Both the position numbers and the translations under genes were made by a program. 13,924 nt of DNA from Fimisoma avicola (lineage in GTDB: Bacteria > Bacillota > Clostridia > Peptostreptococcales > Anaerovoracaceae), in contig DVMO01000074.1 of assembly GCA_018714945.1 (NCBI GenBank), positions 1-13,924 on the forward strand. Direction: 5' to 3'. Of this stretch, positions 1 through 7,481 are shown in pieces. The notes under the pieces were generated by a model that worked only from the letters and a program-made list of their open reading frames with translations, was not told the origin of the DNA and made no database searches. Every line of letters begins with the position of its first letter. Positions within the stretch are counted from its first letter, which is position 1.

Positions 1-981
1 CACGGAGACCAGCTGACCGACATGGATTACATGAAGATACTCGGCGGGGCGCCGGCAGACCTCCGCAAAAAGAGCACGCTGATGACCCTGTTCAGAGAAA
101 ACCTGGAGGACGATGATCTCCTCGAACTGGCCGAATACAACGACCGGCATCTGCAGGAAGCCCTCGGGGCCATCTCAGACATTGACAACAGCACTCAGAC
201 ATTCGTCGTATCGGAAATGGGAACCAAAACGGAACGCAGCAGCGGCATCAGCTATGTGGAGCATAGGCAGATTGGAACTTTCCCTGAGGCCAGTCTGGCA
301 AGCGCCAAAAAAATGATCGACAGCGACCTGGCGGAATGGGGTCTCCCTGCGGGTGATCATGGGAAATTCCTGGATTTCTGGATCATGGAGCTGTATGAAA
401 TGACTCCAGAGCATACGATGAGAGGCAGATACAGATATATCTGCGACTGGACGGGAGAGATCTTTTACTATGACGATCACCCGGATACAGCGTACAGAAA
501 GGATGTACTGCTAAAAAGGAAGGAATACGAACGCAACCTCTTCAGCGGGGTGGAATGCGGGCACAGCATTAACATACCTCTGCCGTTTGAGCCGGGAGAC
601 CTGATCTTCGTGGATTGTTCTCCCTTTGCACCGCCGGCCGTCTGCCTGGTGGCCGAAACAGGCAGTGATTGCTGCGCACTCCAGTGCATCTATCCATGCG
701 GAGGTGGCAAGATGAGCATAGGCGCCCTCAAGCACAGCCATTTCTGCAACTGGGGCGAGACATGGCGGCCCTATCTTTCGCCTTTATACAGAGCCGAAAG
801 ATATACGGGGGAGTTGCCGGAGGATCAGAAATACATGAAAATCCTCTCGGAGGCACTGCGAAAAGAACCGGAACTGGGCCGGGCGCTATTTGAAGATGTT
901 TTCTTCCAGAAGACCGTCGTGATGCCGCATGAGATAGAGGAATACATGGGAGGACGGACAGATGGCAGGCAATCAAGATAA
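1..981 (+). CDS. Hypothetical protein, first gene of AAA/SLOG cassette, probably 5'-truncated
   Basis: I do not recognise this family. The frame is open from base 1, and the first in-window ATG at 22 has no well-placed ribosome binding site, so the true start may lie upstream. Counted from that ATG there are 319 residues, with no signal peptide or membrane helix. The N-terminal third is acidic and helical-looking. The centre (about 187-227) has a distinctive PLPFEPGDLIFVDC stretch followed by a cysteine-rich run with Cys at 199, 208, 217, 218, 222 and 226, then GALKHSHFCNW. The PFEPGD stretch looks like a small beta-barrel-type segment, and the cysteines could bind metal; both are inference. 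The stop overlaps the next gene by 20 bases, so it is co-transcribed with the AAA protease and SLOG genes. Confidence 0.7.
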   Translation, partial: HGDQLTDMDYMKILGGAPADLRKKSTLMTLFRENLEDDDLLELAEYNDRHLQEALGAISDIDNSTQTFVVSEMGTKTERSSGISYVEHRQIGTFPEASLASAKKMIDSDLAEWGLPAGDHGKFLDFWIMELYEMTPEHTMRGRYRYICDWTGEIFYYDDHPDTAYRKDVLLKRKEYERNLFSGVECGHSINIPLPFEPGDLIFVDCSPFAPPAVCLVAETGSDCCALQCIYPCGGGKMSIGALKHSHFCNWGETWRPYLSPLYRAERYTGELPEDQKYMKILSEALRKEPELGRALFEDVFFQKTVVMPHEIEEYMGGRTDGRQSR

Positions 982-1333
982 AGATAAGAAAGCCAGCTAC
1001 AGGAAGCCCCTGAGCATACCGGAGGCGCTCTTTGTGCTGAGGAGCTTGTGCACCGACAGAAAGACCCATGACCTGAAAAGGATATACGACCATCTGAAAG
1101 AGGACGGGGACACCACCGACATGTCATCCTCGGGATATACTCTGACAGACGAAAAAACTCCGGAGTTATGTGCAGATAATTTTGACGATTACCAGTGGAT
1201 GGAGCATTATGACGAGCCCCTCGGCGGCAAGTACGCGGCCCTTGAACCGGTGAGCAGATACCTCACTGGAGGGGCGGACTTCCTGGAGCTTTTTATAGCA
1301 TATGACGGGGTGAAGAAAAGGAGCAAAAAATGA
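962..1333 (+). CDS. Small hypothetical protein, second gene of AAA/SLOG cassette
   Basis: A 123-residue soluble protein of unknown family. It has a lysine-rich N-terminus, then a helical stretch (PEALFVLRSLCTDRKTHDL, about 20-38), an acidic middle, and a C-terminal half reading YDEPLGGKYAALEPVSRYL then GADFLELFIAYDGV. No known catalytic motif was seen. The start is supported by GGGAGG about ten bases before ATG 962, inside the end of the upstream gene. The stop overlaps the next start as ATGA (1330-1333), so translation of the AAA protease is probably coupled to it. Its position directly before the protease suggests an adaptor or substrate role, which is a guess from context only. Confidence 0.72.
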   Translation: MAGNQDKDKKASYRKPLSIPEALFVLRSLCTDRKTHDLKRIYDHLKEDGDTTDMSSSGYTLTDEKTPELCADNFDDYQWMEHYDEPLGGKYAALEPVSRYLTGGADFLELFIAYDGVKKRSKK

Positions 1334-2607
1334 GACCATTTGACAAAGTGATAGGATACGAAAAAGTTAAGGAAGAACTGATACAGATATGTGACATCCT
1401 GAAAAACAAGGAGGTTTACGAAACACTGGGAGCAAGAATGCCCAGCGGCGTGCTGCTCTATGGCGAACCGGGTCTGGGAAAGACTCTGATCGCCCAGTGC
1501 TTCATAGAAGAAGCGGGGCTTATGACATATACCCTGCGGAAAAATAAAGGCAACGGAGACTTTATCGACGAAATTTCTGATACTTTCAAAAAAGCAGCAC
1601 AAAACGCCCCTGCCATAATCTTCCTTGACGACATGGACAAGTTCGCCAACGAAGATGAAGATCACCTGGACGCAGAGGAGTATGTGGCCGTTCAGACAGG
1701 AATAGATGAAGTCAAAAATAAAAATGTCTTTGTGATCGCCACCGTGAACGACATCAGGAAGCTGCCTGCATCATTGAGCCGGGCAGGCAGGTTCGATAGA
1801 AAAATAAGAATGACAGCACCGGATGAAGGAGACGCCGTAAAGATTGTAAGCCATTACCTGCAAGACAAAAATATTTCCGATGATGTCGATATAAAAGATC
1901 TGGTGAAGTTGATAGGGTATGATTCCTGCGCCGGACTTGAGACCATCCTCAACGAAGCTGCGATCAATGCCGGATATGAGCGCAGAAAAATAATAGAAAT
2001 GAAGGATTTTGTAAAAGCGAGTTTGGGACTGATCGTGCCGGATGAGGAAAAGCCAGAAGAATGTGACAGTGAGGAACTATTTGATATGGCGGTGCATGAA
2101 GCAGGCCATCTGGTTGTAATGGAGATCTTGGAACCCGGCCGGGCTGGTATGGCCATGGTCAGACTGAGAGGCCATAAAGCCGGTGCGGTAAAAGAGAGCA
2201 CTGCGGAAACGACACGGTTAACCCGGTATGACAGAGTTTTGATCTCTTTAGGCGGAAAGGCGGCGGAAGAATTATACTGCCCATATGTTTGGAGAGATGG
2301 AAGCAAAGAAGACATCGAAAATGCTTACAGAGGACTGAATGAATATGTAAAATACTGCGGGACTATGGGCTTTGGGCTGATAACAACTCCGGGTTATGCT
2401 GCTGATTCCGAAAACCTCATGGGAAGAAGTGAGACAGTCATACATTCGGAGATGGAAAAGGCTAGGGCGAAAGCCAGAGGAATTATCATAAAAAACCGAA
2501 ATTTTTTTGAACTGATAAGAGATGAGCTCATGGAAAAGAGAGTGCTGCTTTACTCGGACATACAGAGGATAAGACAGCAGGCAGGCATCACGGAGGTAAC
2601 CATATGA
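1330..2607 (+). CDS. Soluble FtsH-like AAA+ ATPase with M41-type zinc metalloprotease domain
   Basis: 425 residues combining an AAA+ module with an FtsH-type (M41) peptidase. Visible motifs: Walker A GEPGLGKT (45-52), Walker B IIFLDDMD (96-103), sensor-1 region ATVND (137-141), Arg-finger box SRAGRFDR (150-157), zinc motif HEAGH (256-260), GGKAAEEL (308-315), and Asp328 in a position suiting the third zinc ligand. Family knowledge: FtsH uses ATP to thread proteins into its protease chamber. Differences from FtsH: no N-terminal membrane segments, so it should be cytosolic; Walker B ends DD rather than DE; and the stretch that should hold the aromatic pore loop (about 76-88) looks shortened. 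It overlaps both neighbours by ATGA. It could be a regulatory protease acting on a few substrates rather than a general quality-control enzyme. Confidence 0.88.
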   Translation: MRPFDKVIGYEKVKEELIQICDILKNKEVYETLGARMPSGVLLYGEPGLGKTLIAQCFIEEAGLMTYTLRKNKGNGDFIDEISDTFKKAAQNAPAIIFLDDMDKFANEDEDHLDAEEYVAVQTGIDEVKNKNVFVIATVNDIRKLPASLSRAGRFDRKIRMTAPDEGDAVKIVSHYLQDKNISDDVDIKDLVKLIGYDSCAGLETILNEAAINAGYERRKIIEMKDFVKASLGLIVPDEEKPEECDSEELFDMAVHEAGHLVVMEILEPGRAGMAMVRLRGHKAGAVKESTAETTRLTRYDRVLISLGGKAAEELYCPYVWRDGSKEDIENAYRGLNEYVKYCGTMGFGLITTPGYAADSENLMGRSETVIHSEMEKARAKARGIIIKNRNFFELIRDELMEKRVLLYSDIQRIRQQAGITEVTI

Positions 2608-3083
2608 GAAAATGCTGTTTTACCGGCCACAGGCATTTTCCATGGGAGGAAAGCAAAGACGATTCAAAGCTCCGGACCATCATGGCCTCGTTAGAACATG
2701 CCATAGACGAGGCCATCCGCAAAGGAGCAGCCCATTTTATCTGCGGAAATGCAGTCGGCGTCGACACCTGGGCGGCCCAGCTGGTGCTAAAGAAGAAAGA
2801 ACTGAACCCAGGCATCGTGCTTGAAATAGCGCTGCCCTTTGAGGGGCACAACGATCATATACCCCTCTGCAGGGCGATACAGAAAAAAGCGGACATAGTC
2901 CATGTGGTAAGCCGCCGGCCGGATAAAAAAGCCGCGTTTTCCGAACGCAACAAGTACATGGTCGACAGCAGCGATATGCTTATCGGAGTCTATAACCCGT
3001 CCCATCGCCGTGGCGGCACCGCCAGGACCATAGAATACGCCCGGCAGCAGGGCCTCGAAGTGATAGAGATAGTCGCGGAGTAG
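2604..3083 (+). CDS. SLOG-superfamily protein, YpsA-like (DUF1273 type)
   Basis: 159 residues with a Rossmann-like SLOG fold signature: FTGHR at 6-10, a glycine loop GNAVGVDTWAAQ at 48-59, ERN at 114-116 and GGTARTIEYA at 137-146. The closest match I recall is the YpsA/DUF1273 group. SLOG proteins are known or proposed to bind or process nucleotide-type ligands, and some act as sensors in prokaryotic defence. The start overlaps the upstream stop as ATGA, indicating translational coupling to the protease. Downstream, GCCGGA (3092-3097) can pair with TCCGGC (3124-3129), and the right arm is followed by TTATAG, a possible weak end of transcript. No fused effector domain is present, so any effector role would fall to the other cassette members (inference). 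Confidence 0.86.
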   Translation: MRKCCFTGHRHFPWEESKDDSKLRTIMASLEHAIDEAIRKGAAHFICGNAVGVDTWAAQLVLKKKELNPGIVLEIALPFEGHNDHIPLCRAIQKKADIVHVVSRRPDKKAAFSERNKYMVDSSDMLIGVYNPSHRRGGTARTIEYARQQGLEVIEIVAE

Positions 3084-3139
3084 ATGGGCGGGCCGGATGT
3101 TGGCAATCCAGGGGAGGGACTCCTCCGGCTTATAGTATT

Positions 3140-3159
3140 CTGACAATTACAGTTGTCAG
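3140..3159. promoter_or_regulatory. Palindrome CTGACAA-N6-TTGTCAG, candidate operator
   Basis: Perfect 7-base arms separated by 6 bases, ending 17 bases before the TTGACA -35 box of the next gene. There is no T-run after it, so it is not a typical terminator. The core TGACAA-N6-TTGTCA recurs exactly at 10555-10572. Confidence 0.45.
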
Positions 3160-3176
3160 CTCAACTAAAACCAAGA

Positions 3177-3205
3177 TTGACATAAGTGTGTTAAAATCGT
3201 ATTCT
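3177..3205 (+). promoter_or_regulatory. Sigma-A-type promoter for the A+T-rich gene
   Basis: A perfect -35 TTGACA (3177-3182), a 17-base spacer and -10 TATTCT (3200-3205). A start point around 3212 would leave a short leader carrying AAGGAGGT (3216-3223), six bases before ATG 3230. Confidence 0.65.
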
Positions 3206-3229
3206 GTTTATGAATAAGGAGGTACCAAT

Positions 3230-3958
3230 ATGAAAAAAGAAACTGCGATAAACTTTATGATATATAATCTAATAGGAATTGATCCGGAGACTTGCAATGA
3301 AATGGAAGAAATTATCAAACAGGCGATACAACGGGCTTATCGGGATGCGGCCAGCCGTGTGCTGTCGATAAAGGATGATATAAAAGATGAAATAAAACGA
3401 GAAGCGGCACAGGAACTAAAAAATCGGGTTGAAAGCATTAAGTCAAAGCCGGAAAGTACCGAATCTTTTGATTCTTGGCATAGGGAGACTTGTGAAATTT
3501 TATACGATTTTTTTAATAACGACGAAAAAGATGGTATATACAAAGACAACGATAACAGGCACTTTACATACGGTATAGCTCAGAAATGGGTCAATATGAC
3601 GATGAAATATTTGGCATTGATATATGAGGCATTCATCGACTATGATTATCCAGGAAAAGGCCTTAAAGAATATGTTGAATGGTATAAGGACAATCTATAT
3701 GCTTTTGAAGCAGCTTTCCATATTCCGATAGACGGTAATGTAATTGAAGAGCTTAAAGAGTGCTACAAAAATGATGAGAAAATAACCGAAATACTTTCGG
3801 TCACATGGAGCAAATGGAATGATTACGAAAAGTATAAAAAAGTTCAGGATGCTTTCCGAAACGATTTAAAAGAAAATGAAATGCCTTTAGACAAAGAGAA
3901 TAAAATCTGGATAGAAATAGCGAAAAAAGAAAAGGAACAAAGTAAGCCGGACAAATAA
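3230..3958 (+). CDS. Hypothetical protein, A+T-rich, own promoter
   Basis: 242 residues, charged and mostly helical, with no membrane segment or signal peptide. I cannot name its family. Residues about 40-75 are rich in Lys, Asp and Glu and could form a coiled coil. The best-looking conserved block is FTYGIAQKWVNMTMKYL at about 104-120, which resembles a recurrent motif in unnamed clostridial proteins. The C-terminus is very lysine- and glutamate-rich. The start is fixed by a near-ideal AAGGAGG six bases upstream. The gene is visibly richer in A+T than the genes on either side and begins with its own promoter, which suggests separate acquisition. It is followed after 52 bases by the phosphatase gene and may be co-transcribed with it. 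Confidence 0.8.
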   Translation: MKKETAINFMIYNLIGIDPETCNEMEEIIKQAIQRAYRDAASRVLSIKDDIKDEIKREAAQELKNRVESIKSKPESTESFDSWHRETCEILYDFFNNDEKDGIYKDNDNRHFTYGIAQKWVNMTMKYLALIYEAFIDYDYPGKGLKEYVEWYKDNLYAFEAAFHIPIDGNVIEELKECYKNDEKITEILSVTWSKWNDYEKYKKVQDAFRNDLKENEMPLDKENKIWIEIAKKEKEQSKPDK

Positions 3959-4010
3959 GCACATCAGCAGTCAGTCTTTCAAAAAAATCGTAATAATAAG
4001 GAGGGACCGC

Positions 4011-4727
4011 ATGTCCGTATATGTCATATCCGACCTGCACGGTCTGGAACTTGCACAACTGAAAAAACTCTTGCAGAAAGCGGGCTTCGGCCCAGACGAT
4101 TGGCTTTATATACTGGGAGATGTGGTCGACCGCAACGGTGACGGCGGAGTAGAAGTACTCTGCTGGCTTTTGGAGCAGCCAAACGCCCAGCTTATCCTCG
4201 GCAATCACGAGGCCATGCTCCTGTCGTGCGCTTTCGTCTTTGACCACATCACAAACGAAAGCATACAGGAGATCACAGCTGAGAAAATAGAACTGTTAAA
4301 TAACTACATCCAAAACGGCGGCGATGTAACATTGAAAACTATGAGGCAGCTCCACAGAGAATCCCCACAGACCGTGCAAGATATATTGGACTATCTCAGG
4401 GAAGCGCCGCTTTACGAGGCGATAACCGCAGGAGGCAGAGATTTTCTCCTTGTCCATTCGGGAATTGATAATTTCGATAAAAGAAAGAAAATGTCCCAAT
4501 ACTCGGCAGACGACTTTCTATGGACATCACCTGAGCTTGAGACAGAGTATTTTGATGATATCATAACGGTTTTCGGGCATACACCGACCATATTCTTCGG
4601 AGAGGAATATGACGGAAAGATCATAAAGACCGGGACATGGATCGACATTGATGTGGGCGCAGGCTTCGGGCAGAAAGCGGCCCTGTTACGGCTTGACGAC
4701 CTGAAAGAGTTTTATGCTGTAGATTAA
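4011..4727 (+). CDS. Metallophosphoesterase of the PPP Ser/Thr phosphatase type
   Basis: 238 residues carrying the calcineurin-like metal-binding set: DLH (Asp8, His10), GDVVDR (36-41), GNHE (64-67), VHSG (148-151) and GHTPT (189-193). These residues bind two metal ions and catalyse phosphoester hydrolysis in the PPP family, which includes bacterial PrpA-like protein phosphatases and the diadenosine tetraphosphatase ApaH. Sequence alone does not decide between protein and nucleotide substrates; length and motif order fit the bacterial PP1/2A-like group. AAGGAGGG precedes the start by about six bases. The 3' end overlaps the convergent nuclease gene by four bases, so there is no room for a terminator between them. 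The protein is soluble and probably cytosolic. Confidence 0.9.
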   Translation: MSVYVISDLHGLELAQLKKLLQKAGFGPDDWLYILGDVVDRNGDGGVEVLCWLLEQPNAQLILGNHEAMLLSCAFVFDHITNESIQEITAEKIELLNNYIQNGGDVTLKTMRQLHRESPQTVQDILDYLREAPLYEAITAGGRDFLLVHSGIDNFDKRKKMSQYSADDFLWTSPELETEYFDDIITVFGHTPTIFFGEEYDGKIIKTGTWIDIDVGAGFGQKAALLRLDDLKEFYAVD

Positions 4728-5893
4728 CCATTGTCGACGCCTTCGTCAATCAGTCGGATAAGCTCTTCTATGTGCACTTCCTTGCAATCCACCAGAGCAG
4801 ATGTGGGCTTATTTAGGGCGAAGCTTTTCCCGATACCATTGGGACCGAATCTTATCCATGGGTATGCTGAATGTTCATCGTCAGAGGCGTCGGGCAAGTC
4901 ATACCATTTACCCGAATACTTTTTTTTTGCGTCAGCGCTTACTCGCTTTGCGACCAGATAAAGATTAGTCGCTATGAAGATCCATGCGATGATCTCATCG
5001 CTTTTATTCCGGACCGACAGGACACAGTGGCCATCATATTCCTTAGGAACATCCTGCGGTTCGGTAAGCTCATATCCATCTCCCAATTTTATTTTACTAT
5101 ACAGATATTGTTTTCTGATCTCTTCCCATAATTCCTTTCCAGATTCTAAAATCTTAATAAGAGCTTTCAGATTGTCGTTATCAACTGAATCCTCATTTAA
5201 ACTGACTGCTGATAAGATTTCAGCATATGCTTTTTCTTTGGAACACATATCTGCTATCACCTCTTTAAAATCTTGCAAAATGGCAACCATGCGGTTTCCC
5301 GCCGGGATATTTTCTGACAGCGTATTAAGCCACGCTGAAATATCTTTCTCGAAAGATATACATCGTATGTTTCCGTCGTTAAGCTTGCCGCGGCTTGAAT
5401 CGGAGGGCTTTTTTCCGTCGGGAGTCAGATAATATATCTGATGACCAAAGTCGTTTCTGAAATAGTGATGATAGTAGTCATTGAGCTGAGCTTCACGGTC
5501 ATCGGACCATATTTTGACTTCGATGGGGATGGTATAACTTCCTATACGGATGAGAACATCAACTCGCCGGTTATTGTCAGTCGAATCTTCAAGGCCAACA
5601 TATGCGCTGCTCAGATCATCTTCGGGTATTTCATCATCCCATCCAATCTGCCTTAAAAACAATTTCAGGGGCTCTGCATGCAAGCCGTGGGCTCCGTCGG
5701 GGTCCAATATTGCACCGAGCAATCTGCAAATATATATTTCTCTGTACTCAATGCCTAAAACCTTGAACACATTGAAAGAATCGGTCGTTGCGTCCTGATA
5801 GTTACGGGCTTTCAAGTTTTCATTTATCTTTTTGAATAAGTTAATATACGAATCTCTTTCCATTCTTATATTCTCCTGACAGACTTGTAGCAT
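4724..5893 (-). CDS. PD-(D/E)XK nuclease-superfamily protein
   Basis: 389 residues resembling the PDDEXK_4 group (PF14281 as I recall it). Visible features are the N-terminal block LLGAILDPDGAHG (58-70) then FL (79-80), Asp112 in RRVDVLI, the E-x-K core PIEVK (123-127) and Gln136, together a complete PD-(D/E)XK active site. Such proteins are predicted DNA-cutting enzymes, often in accessory or defence loci; the target is unknown. Two starts are possible: ATG 5893 (AGGAG ten bases upstream) and ATG 5863 (AGGAG nine bases upstream, 379 residues). The longer is given, but the shorter is equally plausible. The gene begins 19 bases after the AlbA_2 regulator ends, on the same strand, so they are probably one operon. 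It converges on the phosphatase gene with a four-base overlap. Confidence 0.85.
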   Translation of the reverse strand: MLQVCQENIRMERDSYINLFKKINENLKARNYQDATTDSFNVFKVLGIEYREIYICRLLGAILDPDGAHGLHAEPLKLFLRQIGWDDEIPEDDLSSAYVGLEDSTDNNRRVDVLIRIGSYTIPIEVKIWSDDREAQLNDYYHHYFRNDFGHQIYYLTPDGKKPSDSSRGKLNDGNIRCISFEKDISAWLNTLSENIPAGNRMVAILQDFKEVIADMCSKEKAYAEILSAVSLNEDSVDNDNLKALIKILESGKELWEEIRKQYLYSKIKLGDGYELTEPQDVPKEYDGHCVLSVRNKSDEIIAWIFIATNLYLVAKRVSADAKKKYSGKWYDLPDASDDEHSAYPWIRFGPNGIGKSFALNKPTSALVDCKEVHIEELIRLIDEGVDNG

Positions 5894-5912
5894 AAACCAG
5901 TTTCTCCTGCAC

Positions 5913-7370
5913 CTACCACTTCAGCCTGTATGTGCGGTTCCTGTTGGCTCCTTCGGCCACGACGATGTCTTCTCTGACCAGTTCGCCCAGATAATCACGG
6001 ACACGGGAAGGCCGCAGATCGACATATTCTGCGATCTCAGAGGATCTTGCGCTGCCGTGGTCCGTAAGATATTCGATGATCTTTTCCTTGCGTGCGGAGC
6101 TTATCGCCGATTTTTTATCGCCGATTTTTCCACTATTGCCGTTACCGCCGCCGCTTTCCTTAAACTCAAGAGAAAGGGTTATGCGCTCAGGTTCAAAATT
6201 TTCTATGATGACCGGGTCTGTCCAGCCCTGGCTGTTCCATATGGAAAAAATGCTGGGTATTCCGCTGCCGGCCCGCTCTCCTATATCTATCAGGTTAAAC
6301 ATCTTTAACAGATTGCCGTTTCTGGGATCGGAAACTCCGCCGGATCTGGCAGCGTCTATTTCCACCCTGAAACCGCCGGGGTTTGATAGAGATATGCCGT
6401 CACGGCTCTTTATTATCACAACCCCCTGACGGCCGTAGTAATCGGCGTTTACGAGACAGTTGGCCAGAGCTTCACGCAGAGCCTGATGTACCTGAGTATC
6501 GTCTATGCGCACGCCGTCTTCGATCTTAAAAGGAACCTTTATATCCTGAGTCAGCCGGTTATATACCCTGAAATAAAAGTCATAGATGTTGCCGCTCCAT
6601 TCGCCCGATGATGAGACTATGCGGTCGGTCCAGCGGGTCGACTTGTCGTATCGCTCCTGATAATCAAGAAAATAATTGTTATATTCTCTTACGATCTCAT
6701 ATTCGTTTCCGAACATCAGCAGACCGGCGGAGGTCGGGTGCTTTCTGCCGTCGTCGCCGATAGCTACTGCGCCGATACGCAGCAGGAAATCTTCATCGGC
6801 CAGACTTTCCCATACATGGCCGGGACGGGAAAGGCGCATACGACGGCGGTAGCTGTCTATGCTTTCCCTGTTAAAAACGCTCAGGTCCATTTCTGTGAGG
6901 ATGAGCATATCCTGTGTCTTTACGGAAGAATCCCGGACCATGGCCTGATATTCTTCTCTGGTGCAGCGATAATCGCCTTCTCCGTTGCGGCGATAGCTGC
7001 AAAGAGGGTTGCCGTCGATATATATAGGACGGTAAGCCCGGTCCGCCCGTGGGACATTGATCACGACTATCCTGTGACCGTCAGCGTCCTGAACAAATAC
7101 ATCTTTGGAGGAAAGTATATTTACGCTGACTTTTTTTGGATTGTTGACCATATCCCAAAACTCTTTGATGAGTTTTTCCGGAGCAGGCAGGTCAATGGCC
7201 GACAGGGTCTTGTCTTTCTGCTCTACGACGCCGAGCAGGATTATCCCGCCCATAGTGTTGGCAAAAGCAGAATAGGTCTCCCAGATACTTTCCGGCAGTC
7301 CGCCCAGGGCTTTCTTGGCTTCTATACGGTTATTCTCCCTGTATGTTTCTAATATAGAAAAATCTAACAT
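5913..7370 (-). CDS. AlbA_2 (Schlafen-like) / GHKL-like ATPase / winged-helix regulator
   Basis: 485 residues in the order typical of AlbA_2-HATPase_c_4 proteins. The N-terminal AlbA_2 domain shows E17-A-K and AFANTMGGIILLGV (35-48). The central GHKL-type domain shows REALANCLVNADYYG (299-313), SNPGGF (329-334) and GERAGSGIPSI (364-374). A Gly/Asn/Ser linker (about 406-420) leads to a C-terminal winged helix (about 424-485) with SSEIAEYVDLRPSRVRDYL. Family knowledge: these are putative ATP-binding transcriptional regulators; the AlbA_2 fold also occurs in Schlafen proteins. ATG 7370 is preferred because AGAGGTG lies upstream at suitable spacing; GTG 7379 is in frame. It is probably co-transcribed with the downstream nuclease and could control it, or form a two-gene module with it (inference). 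Confidence 0.9.
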   Translation of the reverse strand: MLDFSILETYRENNRIEAKKALGGLPESIWETYSAFANTMGGIILLGVVEQKDKTLSAIDLPAPEKLIKEFWDMVNNPKKVSVNILSSKDVFVQDADGHRIVVINVPRADRAYRPIYIDGNPLCSYRRNGEGDYRCTREEYQAMVRDSSVKTQDMLILTEMDLSVFNRESIDSYRRRMRLSRPGHVWESLADEDFLLRIGAVAIGDDGRKHPTSAGLLMFGNEYEIVREYNNYFLDYQERYDKSTRWTDRIVSSSGEWSGNIYDFYFRVYNRLTQDIKVPFKIEDGVRIDDTQVHQALREALANCLVNADYYGRQGVVIIKSRDGISLSNPGGFRVEIDAARSGGVSDPRNGNLLKMFNLIDIGERAGSGIPSIFSIWNSQGWTDPVIIENFEPERITLSLEFKESGGGNGNSGKIGDKKSAISSARKEKIIEYLTDHGSARSSEIAEYVDLRPSRVRDYLGELVREDIVVAEGANRNRTYRLKW

Positions 7371-7429
7371 ATCCTTCACCTCTGGAATCAGATATTCTGC
7401 TGCGATGTAGGCTGTAATCTGTTTACTTT

Positions 7430-7458
7430 ATTTTATATAATCCTGCACTAAACATCAA
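7430..7458 (-). promoter_or_regulatory. Sigma-A-type promoter for the AlbA_2-nuclease operon
   Basis: On the minus strand: -35 TTGATG (7458-7453), a 17-base spacer, and -10 TAAAAT (7435-7430), inside an A+T-rich stretch about 60 bases before the regulator start. Confidence 0.55.
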
Positions 7459-7461
7459 GAC

Positions 7462-7476
7462 GGAGTTTTCGACTCC
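7462..7476 (-). terminator. Weak hairpin after the DUF2779 gene
   Basis: GGAGT and ACTCC arms (7462-7466, 7472-7476) form a five-base stem with a five-base loop, just after the minus-strand stop at 7482. The T-run that would make a clear intrinsic terminator is missing, so this is weak support. Confidence 0.25.
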
Positions 7477-7481
7477 CCCCC

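Noticed and set aside
3140..3159. Intrinsic terminator for the SLOG cassette
   Set aside because: The hairpin has no following T-run and abuts a promoter, so an operator is the better reading.
4974..5432. Plus-strand ORF antisense to the PD-(D/E)XK gene
   Set aside because: Shadow frame; the minus-strand frame carries the full nuclease motif set.
6738..7352. Plus-strand 204-residue ORF antisense to the AlbA_2 gene
   Set aside because: Shadow of a well-supported coding gene, without start signals or known motifs.
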